In this document: positions 57,601 through 64,000 of the stretch, piece by piece
Layout: each line of letters begins with the position of its first letter
Position numbering within the stretch: position 1 is the stretch's first letter
Program-made: the position numbers and the translations under genes
Notes under the pieces: generated by a model
Databases searched by the model: none
The model's input: only the letters and a program-made list of their open reading frames with translations
What the model was told of the DNA's origin: nothing
Assembly (NCBI RefSeq): GCF_963678635.1
Contig: NC_087063.1
Location: 17,238,449-17,302,448, forward strand
Reading direction: 5' to 3'
Length of the DNA stretch: 64,000 nt
DNA from: Symsagittifera roscoffensis
Taxonomy: Eukaryota > Xenacoelomorpha > Acoela > Convolutidae

Positions 57601-60600
57601 CGGATTCGATCTTGCGACCTAGAGATTAGAAGTCTCAAGAACTAACCACTCAGACACGGATGCTAAAAATTTTACAAACATTAGCCTCAATAAAGCAGAG
57701 AACAGATGTAATAAAATTTCCTATGCTAAAAATCGTGTTTATGGCAAAAGTGCCACCAAATGCGCGCTTTTTTTGCTAGTTGGCTTGGAAAAGAAAACTT
57801 GTAATACAATAAAATAAGTTCTAGATTTCGATCTGCGACCTAATGCAATCAAAATATATTGAGTCTCACTCAATAATCACTCAGCCACACACGCTTAACA
57901 ACGGCCAAACAACGGTCACGAATAAAGCACCAAATACAAATAGACACAATTTTGAAAGAAGTAATTAGGAATATGACCAACTGGAGGCATCCACACCAAC
58001 TTTGCATGTAACAAATCGCAAAGCATCACGCCACATTATGTATAAATTATGCATCTCAAAAAATTGCTAGATAAATTGAGTTAGAAAATGTCTGAAATCG
58101 AGTTTTTGTCATTGTTGTTGTTTCAAACAAAATTTTTTTTCCGATTCATTTGATGAATTAAAAATGCATAAACTGAGTTACTTAATTATCATTCAAATGT
58201 CAAAGCACATGCTATCAAGAACCTGTAAAGGTGTCCCAAAATTGGTACACCAATATTTGCGACTTAGATTAGAAAAAAAGGTTCTTAATAATACACTTTG
58301 CTGACGCTAGTGTAATCAACATTTAGAACTATTTAGCGTCATTTAGCGAATACCCGACAGTTTTTGAGTAGATTACCTTTAGCCGAAAAAAAGTTGTCAT
58401 CAAAACTTTGACCAATGAAGAAATGAAATCAAGTTTCTAGGCGCCAACCCTCCTAAAACACATAAAAGCGTACATTTTATCTTCCCTTTTCAAACGACGC
58501 AATTCAAACAGACTAAATTGATCAAACATAGGCCGATACCAGATCAATCTTAAGTTTTTTAAGGGAAAAAAGACTAGATCCTGATTACAAGTCACTTGGT
58601 CCCGCTCGGGCAACGAAATCAAAAACGAGTACATGATTATTTATCACTCGAATAGATAAAAACCAATGAGCTGCTTGAAAATGAACGCTTGTAGAAAAAA
58701 GCTGGCAGCTAAACCATAAAACCTCGCCGTGGATCCAAAACTAATATCCGAAAAAACTATCAGGGAAAAACATTGTCCTAAAAAAACTTGCGTATTTTGT
58801 GAATAACTGAAACTTGTAATTAGGCCAAATAGGAGACAAAAATCATTTGTGCTTTTATGCTTACTTTTTAATCAAATTTTGTATCAAGGAAACTTTTTCC
58901 TCCTCCCCCATAGACTGTCAAGCACCATGATCAATAAGGTATAAAGATGTTCGACAAAAAGTCGAAAATAATTAGTAAGAGACAAATTTGAAAAAAAAAA
59001 GTTGCCTGATAAATCTTCTGATATATTGGCCAAAAGAAGTCAACACGGGAATACAAGCTTCCCGTGCAAAAATTTAAAAAAAATGCCTTTTGTTTCAAAT
59101 CTGTCCGCACAAATTTGACTTAAGCGAACAAAACTGCTGCTAGTATTCAACAAGGTCAACAAGATACCAGAGTCAAAAATTTACGCCATTGAAAAGAATA
59201 AAATCAACTCAAAAACCTTTTCCGATTCAGAGCAACACAATTTGTAATTCTCGATGTAACGTTATCGGCCTCTTGAGTTAAAATAAAAACAATAATAAGT
59301 TTGAAAACAATTTAAAATCGATGAAAAAACTAATCAATGTTTTCTTAGCTTCTAAATTGAGTACATTTTGAGTCTTTCCCAGATTTCATTCACTTTGTTA
59401 TACTATCTTAAGGATTGGCAGAAGACGACCTATCTCAATAAGGAACAACACATGAAGTTGTTACATCAAGAATGATGTATAGAAAAATGATGTTTTCGCG
59501 TGAACACGTTTAAAACATTTTTATGAAAAACCAAACGACGTAAATAAGTTATTGGTTCGACTTTCGTAGCAAAAGTAACGGAATATTTGTGCTCGGGGTG
59601 GGTTTTTTTTCTTCAGACAAATTTCGACTTTTTAACTAGCCAATTTTGACGAATTTTTTTGTATCATTTGAAAGCTATTGTTGTCTTGAGCTTAAATTTG
59701 AAAAGATATTTCATATGTGATCATTTTTCGTAACGCTATGGGGGTTTAAAGATTGCCATTCTGGTTAATTTTGGACATTTAACGCGCGATATATTTCGCG
59801 CTATTAACGCGTAGCGAGATTTAATCCGTCTCAGAAACCGTTCCAATTTGGTTCAATGAAGCTTAAAATGATTGGTTAATAGGAGCAAAAATTGTCACTT
59901 TGTGCTTAATATAACGTGTGGGGTGATGTTTTCAAAAAAATCTAAAATTTTTTAAATTATTTTTAATTTAATTTTATTACATTTAAATTTTTTATGTTAT
60001 TTCTGCTCCATAGACCTTAGAAGGCAGTCGGAACATTCAGGGCTTCGGCCTAAAACGAGCAGTCTTGTTAATCAATTTGTTGATGAATACAAAAAAACGA
60101 ACACTTATTCACAATGAAGCGGGATGGAACGAATTATTTGATCAAACAAAAAAAAACAGAGCGGTAACCAAGCCTGCAAGAATTGAAGCGAAGAGCCTTA
60201 CCCCCTCGAGGTAACACATCTACTGTCAACTGAGTGCAAAATCAGATATTACCAGCTTAGAGGAACTATATGTAAAAATTGTAGTAGTAAAATTTTGCAG
60301 GTGAGGACCTGTAAAATTTTGCTACTAAATTTCTGATTTCACTCTCAACTGGCAACACTTGGAGTAGATGCGTTACCTCTAGACCAGGTGCGAAGGATCC
60401 TGGAAGTCGTCAAGGTTCAGCAATAAAGCAAAGTCAACATATTTTACAAATGTAAAATATGTTAACGGGAAAAAAATTCAAGTTCACGACTTCAAGACAC
60501 TTGCTCTTACAAGTTTAAAGAAAAGTTGTTGAATGGAAAAAATCAAGTTTTCGATTACAAGGAACCTACTCTTGTTAGAGTAAATAATGACACAGAAGCG

Positions 60601-61495
60601 AAGCTTCGCTTTGCAAACACTAACGAGAACACGACATAAAGAAGATACATAGACAAAGTGCAATAAATAAAGTGCAATAAGAAAATAGAAATAAGCCTCG
60701 AATTAGTAAAAACTCGCCTACGTCTCGCATTCGATCTGCCATCTACGGCGACCTAGAGAATACGAGTCTCACGCAATAACCACTCAACAACGGGCGCTTC
60801 ATTCATCACACAAAAAAATAGAGCAGATGCTATGAAGTTTCCAATGCTACAGATCGTGATTATAGCAAAACTGCCACCAAATAAGCGAACACTTTTATCT
60901 GCGAAATAGGTTAAAATAGGTTAGAAAAAAGAAGGTTCGTACTAATACACCACGCTGCTGGCTAGTGTAAACGATGGTCATATTTCTTTAACCCCCGAAG
61001 AAACATCCTTTCACATAAAACAACAGATCAAAACAGCCAATCTAAATCGAATCTCACGTTATCTTTGCTATTTTTTGTCATGATCACTTTTGCTCCCAGT
61101 TTCTGAATGGTCCAATTCAGAGGAAAAGGTATCTCGAATGAGCCTTCAGTTGCACTGCCCACAAATTTCAGTTCCTCTTTAACTGCTTCCGATAAAGAAA
61201 CTGATCTAGGGTAAGATTCAGTTGCGTCAGTATCCTCTGGCTCACGTGATCGACTTCTAATATCACGTGACGTAGAAAATGATCTCTTAGCTAGACTACT
61301 AAGCACTGATACATTAGCACACATGTTTCCAACTTCGAAATTGCATTTTGGAACCGGGAAAGAAAATGCACAAGTCGAACCACAAGGAATAGCTGTCAAG
61401 TTACGTAAGAAGTTTATATTGCATTTGGCTTTTACAAAATTGCGTGTAGCTTGGTTAACTGGACAAGATACTAATTTCAGGGCAATTTTGTTCAT
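54617..61495 (-). CDS. C1QBP: C1QBP/p32 (MAM33 family) mitochondrial matrix protein
   Basis: Three exons: 61058-61495, 55166-55345 and 54617-54946. Donors are AAC|GTGAGA and GAG|GTAATT; acceptors are TTTTAG|TCA and TTTGCAG|GGC. All junctions are phase 0, giving 315 residues; human C1QBP has 282. The basic N-terminus with few acids fits a mitochondrial targeting sequence. WTIQKLGAKVIMTKN followed by VRVSFSVNSVTD matches the first beta strands of the family. An acidic loop follows (SESAESDLSDEESSADI), then IPHEILIEIKKNN. The C-terminal helices (LSLPVQDALFTYLEELGLTE) match the family's signature end. The protein forms a doughnut-shaped acidic trimer in the matrix and supports mitochondrial ribosomes and translation. 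Intron 1 is 5.7 kb. Its 5' end faces a plus-strand gene 90 bases away. Confidence 0.88.
55865..55950. repeat. G/C-run interspersed repeat, copy 2
   Basis: GGTCGGCAGGGGTCGATCCCC, a run of about 14 G, and TCCCTTAAATCCACCCCTG. Related to 32760-32850. Confidence 0.5.
57284..57350 (-). repeat. tRNA-like sequence, type 3
   Basis: Minus-strand GCGGCCTAATTGGTGTAGCG (A-box-like) and AGTTTCAAAACCCAG (weak B-box-like) at tRNA spacing. Stems do not close well, so this is probably a retroposed tRNA fragment. Confidence 0.35.
57490..58320 (-). repeat. tRNA-related interspersed repeat, copy 4 (compound)
   Basis: The left hairpin word is degenerate (ACAGAGGCGAATATCGCC). A first tRNA-like core lies at about 57600-57665. 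A second, partial core follows at about 57825-57900 (GATTTCGATCTGCGACC to CTCAGCCACACACGC). The right end GCTAGTGTAATCAAC is near 58308. It looks like one copy inserted in or fused with another. Confidence 0.5.
59556..60066 (+). repeat. CGCG-palindrome repeat family, inverted full copy
   Basis: It is the reverse complement of 45339-45853 over its length, from CGACTTTCGTAGCAAAAG to TAAAACGAGCAGTC. Its centre reads AACGCGCGATATATTTCGCG. Divergence is moderate. Confidence 0.7.
60200..60380. repeat. Nested foldback hairpin
   Basis: Outer arms: GAGGTAACACATCTACT (60210) and AGTAGATGCGTTACCTC (60363). Inner arms: AGTAGTAAAATTTTGCAGGT (60283) and ACCTGTAAAATTTTGCTACT (60309), with 18 of 20 paired bases around a 6-base loop. 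The middle arms match imperfectly. Confidence 0.65.
60591..60972 (-). repeat. tRNA-related interspersed repeat, copy 5
   Basis: Left hairpin GCGAAGCTTCGC, tRNA-like core on the minus strand (GATCGAATGCGAGACG for the B-box side), right end GGCTAGTGTAAAC. A short duplicated GCAATAAATAAAGT patch near 60660 and an inserted CCATCTACGG word mark local slippage. Confidence 0.6.
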
Positions 61496-61585
61496 TTTGA
61501 AGATAGTTTCAAATTCTATAACACAAACAACCTGAAACGTTCAAATTTAATTAAATCGCAGAAGGAAAACAAACTGAACAGAAAT
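61496..61585. promoter_or_regulatory. Shared divergent promoter of C1QBP and methyltransferase-like gene
   Basis: Only 90 bases separate the two start codons, which face away from each other. Both 5' UTRs and core promoters must overlap here or inside the coding starts. No TATA box is obvious. Confidence 0.65.
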
Positions 61586-62206
61586 ATGGACAATTCTCTA
61601 GAAATTTTTACATATGACGAAATTATCAAAAACTTTATGGAGAAAAACGATTGGCAAAATTTACTTACGTTTGTTGAGAACAGCAGTAAAATCTCTTCGA
61701 AATTCATTACATGGGCATTGCCCGATGTCAATTCCTTGCATGAATTATCAGAAGTACTCAAATCTTTTGAAGTCAGCAAAATTTACAGTATCGGAAGCGG
61801 AACCGGATTTTTTGAGTGGATCATTTCAAAATACGATATCAAATTAAACATCACGGGGGTCGAAATTGATCGTGTTTGGTGGGAGAGCAATCATTCTACA
61901 GGACCATTCATCCACACAATATACTCTAGATTGCATGACCTGGAACACTCCGAATTTTATCAAGACCCAGGAACTGCGATGATGTTTTGTTACTTCAACA
62001 ACCCAGAAGCATTTCAAAAGTATCTCAACTGGTTTGAAGGACAATTGATGATTATAATTGGACCTAACAAAGCCTCGGGGAGACACTGTTGTCCTTTGCC
62101 GATTGATGAGCCAATTTTACAGGACAGTCGAAATTGGGTCATGCATTTGGCTGTTAATTTGAAATGGCAAAATAATCTTATGGCGATCTATATTTCAAAA
62201 ACTTGA
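61586..62206 (+). CDS. Class I methyltransferase-like protein
   Basis: A single 206-residue exon. Motif I for S-adenosylmethionine binding is KIYSIGSGTGFFEW (residues 65-78). The acidic end of the next strand is ITGVEID (89-95). A motif-IV-like FCYFNNP is at 134-140. The fold prediction rests on these three in correct order and spacing. The short length and absence of a substrate domain resemble an uncharacterised animal group of small Rossmann-fold proteins; I cannot name the substrate. It starts 90 bases from C1QBP in divergent orientation, so the two may be co-expressed. An ATTAAA lies about 30 bases after the stop (near 62234). Confidence 0.7.
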   Translation: MDNSLEIFTYDEIIKNFMEKNDWQNLLTFVENSSKISSKFITWALPDVNSLHELSEVLKSFEVSKIYSIGSGTGFFEWIISKYDIKLNITGVEIDRVWWESNHSTGPFIHTIYSRLHDLEHSEFYQDPGTAMMFCYFNNPEAFQKYLNWFEGQLMIIIGPNKASGRHCCPLPIDEPILQDSRNWVMHLAVNLKWQNNLMAIYISKT

Positions 62207-62964
62207 AAGAAAAATAGCTATTTAGAAAACTTCAATTAAAGAGAAAATGTTTATTCAGCCATCACAATATTTGCAAATTTAATATGTGCCAAAAGATATG
62301 TTTTGAGATTTGTTTAAAATCTAAACAGCACTAAGCTTTGGAAGATAGAAAAACGACAAAATTTACACAGAGGCGAAGTTCCACTTCGCATACACAAGCA
62401 AAAAAAATGACCGATAACGCTACTGGAAAAACTGAATGAGTAAATCATTTTAACTAGTATACCAAAAAGTTCATTAAAAAATCCTACCCTGCCCAGGTTC
62501 GAACCCTCTTATTTTGTTGCGGGTCTCCTTCTCAACCTCTATGCTACATATCTATGATACCTTGAAGCTAAAAGGCTATTTGTAATATAATAGTCTGTGT
62601 TAATATCCTTAGAATTGGCTGTACTTAATAGCTGGTTATTGATCAAAATGAACGCATTTTGTTGCCATAATATTTTTTGCGTCGCAATAATATTTGCGAC
62701 TTAGGTTGGAAAAAAAGAGAGTTCATACTACCACACAAGCTTTGCTTGTGTAAAGACCTTCTAATCGCAAGTTACAGTCAGAATTAATCGATAAAAAATG
62801 AAATTTTTACATGAAGGTATCAAAAAGGATGCATTTGATTACAAAACGATATGTCAGAAACACTGATATCAGGGGATCTAAATGCTAGAATGAAAGCGTA
62901 GAAAAATTACAATAGAAAGCTCATTTGATCTTTATATACACGAAATTTCCATAACAGGTCAAAG
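62207..62964. other. Space between convergent genes
   Basis: It holds 3' UTRs of the methyltransferase-like gene and the tetraspanin, which point toward each other, and one tRNA-related repeat (62365-62754). No other gene is seen. Confidence 0.5.
62365..62754 (-). repeat. tRNA-related interspersed repeat, copy 6 (different tRNA core)
   Basis: Left hairpin GCGAAGTTCCACTTCGC and right CTTGTGTAAA ends match the family. The internal core differs: minus-strand GAGGGTTCGAACCTGGGC is a good B box, with TAGCATAGAGGTTGAGAAGG before it as an A-box-like sequence. The same ends therefore flank a different tRNA-derived core. Confidence 0.55.
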
Positions 62965-63864
62965 TTACAGGTCAATTTCTGCTTTCTCGCTGCCATTGCT
63001 CCCAACAATTTCTTTCGGCTTTTGTCTCGATCGCGAGTTGTCTTTGAGTTGTGGTTTCAGGCGGCTTAGAGCAGAAGTAGGAGGCTCCCTTTCCATTTCA
63101 TATTCGTAATCTTCTTCATAATCGGAGAACTGTCGGATCAGGAAGAAAGAAGCTACGAGAACGAATAGCTGAAAAGCGTAAATAAAACTTGCTAGGCCAC
63201 CCACGACTCCCATGTAGCTCCAAATTAACTCCTTAGTAGCTGTCAGGCATCCTTTGTTGTAGTACAAGTCGGGTTCCAGTCGCCGTACACATCGAGAACG
63301 TAGTCCTTCCTTTGCCTCGAACGATTTACAACATGAAGGCGGGATCAAAACTGGATAATACTCCTGCTGCACGTAAGCACTGAAGCTCCAGTCCTCGGGT
63401 TTAAAGCTGCCGCAGCATTTATGTTCGGTTTGAAAGTCGTCCCACAGATGGGTTAGAAAGGGGTACTCATCCTGACCATATTTATCCATGATGGCAAAAA
63501 TTTGATCATTGAATTTATCTTGCCATCTTCTACGCATTCCAAATGGAGTTACAACCGCACTAATTTCGATTATAAGTGCTACCACGACAAGACCTACGAA
63601 GACTTTCAATATTGTCGGGCTTTCAGTCCATGTTCCCAAAAATCCGATGCAAGAGATTGCAATGATAGCAATGGACAACGCACACAGAAACGCTGAGATA
63701 GCAGTGACAGTTTCTGTTTCCAGAACAAGCATAATCGAATCAGGATATGACATGATATAGATAGAGGAAAAAAACATCGCAAGTCCACATAGCAGTATGA
63801 GGCCATGCCCAATCAAAGCAAGCACTTTAATTATTTTCATTCCGTCTGAAACAAACTGGGTCAT
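62965..63864 (-). CDS. Tetraspanin
   Basis: A single-exon frame of 299 residues with four membrane segments (about 13-38, 53-77, 85-108, 216-243). The large extracellular loop (109-215) has CCG at 150-152, PPSCC at 175-179, and cysteines at 192 and 206. This six-cysteine arrangement is the tetraspanin signature. The small loop between the first two segments is short, as usual. The cytosolic tail of about 55 residues is acidic, then basic, with a tyrosine-rich patch (YEEDYEYEMERE). Family members organise membrane microdomains with integrins and other receptors. Most animal tetraspanin genes have several introns, so an intronless copy may be a retrogene or a lineage with intron loss. Which subfamily it belongs to is not clear to me. 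Confidence 0.92.
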   Translation of the reverse strand: MTQFVSDGMKIIKVLALIGHGLILLCGLAMFFSSIYIMSYPDSIMLVLETETVTAISAFLCALSIAIIAISCIGFLGTWTESPTILKVFVGLVVVALIIEISAVVTPFGMRRRWQDKFNDQIFAIMDKYGQDEYPFLTHLWDDFQTEHKCCGSFKPEDWSFSAYVQQEYYPVLIPPSCCKSFEAKEGLRSRCVRRLEPDLYYNKGCLTATKELIWSYMGVVGGLASFIYAFQLFVLVASFFLIRQFSDYEEDYEYEMEREPPTSALSRLKPQLKDNSRSRQKPKEIVGSNGSEKAEIDL

Positions 63865-64000
63865 ATCAAACCAAAAAATTTCCGAAAACTACTTTTAAAC
63901 TTGGTTTTTCAACACCTTTAGACAGTATATACTGGGCGACGTTGAAACGCATCAACAAGAAGATCGCTAAATCTTTCTTCAAAATGGCCAGATTGAAAAG
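63865..64000. other. Tetraspanin upstream region
   Basis: It contains a TATATAC-like word near 63927-63933 and is otherwise unremarkable. It may include the 5' UTR or promoter. Confidence 0.35.

Larger units (their letters stand above)
55346..61057 (-). other. C1QBP intron 1, repeat-filled
   Basis: No nested gene is seen. It holds hairpin-word copies near 55525 and 55951, the G-run repeat at 55865-55950, tRNA-like pieces at 57284-57350 and 60367-60385, tRNA-related repeats at 57490-58320 and 60591-60972, the inverted CGCG-palindrome repeat at 59556-60066, and a nested foldback at 60200-60380. Confidence 0.55.

Overview
The window looks like AT-rich nuclear DNA of an invertebrate animal. Conserved genes are split by GT-AG introns that can reach several kilobases. 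The spaces between genes and inside introns are filled with tRNA-related repeats, satellites, foldback DNA and decayed LINE, hAT, tyrosine-recombinase and Pao/BEL elements. The host proteins are animal-type (BNIP2/BCH, C1QBP, MTG1, tetraspanin). I cannot place the species more closely, and nothing points to a prokaryote, plastid or virus.

Layout. (1) 1746-12528, minus: a BNIP2-like gene. Exon 1 (12393-12528) and a large exon 2 (1746-3529) join in frame across an 8.9 kb intron. Its last exon(s) should lie left of the window. The intron holds a Pao/BEL LTR retrotransposon (4627-11889, 5-bp target duplication), which landed inside an older hAT-like transposase relic. (2) 17263-20552, minus: a three-exon gene for the mitochondrial ribosome-assembly GTPase MTG1. 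(3) 20.6-31.8 kb: satellites, a 1.15 kb tandem duplication carrying a minisatellite, a broken zinc-finger/tyrosine-recombinase gene, and a second copy of MTG1 exon 1 inside a ~2 kb segmental duplication. (4) 31.8-38.2 kb: decayed repeats and LINE fragments. (5) 38234-43586, plus: a two-exon gene I assembled from the sequence. It encodes a 130-residue secreted, cysteine-free, basic-site-rich protein that looks like a peptide-hormone precursor; I recognise no family. (6) 43.6-49.8 kb: dispersed and tandem repeats. (7) 49.8-52.8 kb, minus: a decayed LINE with recognisable ORF1, endonuclease and reverse-transcriptase pieces. (8) 54617-61495, minus: a three-exon C1QBP/p32 gene with a 5.7 kb repeat-filled first intron. 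It shares a 90-bp divergent promoter region with a plus-strand methyltransferase-like gene (61586-62206). (9) 62965-63864, minus: a tetraspanin with an uninterrupted reading frame.

How the genes relate. MTG1 and C1QBP are both mitochondrial matrix proteins linked to mitochondrial translation in animals, but they are far apart and I see no sign of co-regulation. The real functional pairing is the head-to-head C1QBP/methyltransferase promoter. The points most worth following are the unrecognised secreted-peptide gene; the duplicated MTG1 first exon, whose distant copy keeps the more conserved residues; a recently inserted BEL element whose pol is already broken by stops; and dispersed tRNA-related repeats whose visible copies all point the same way.
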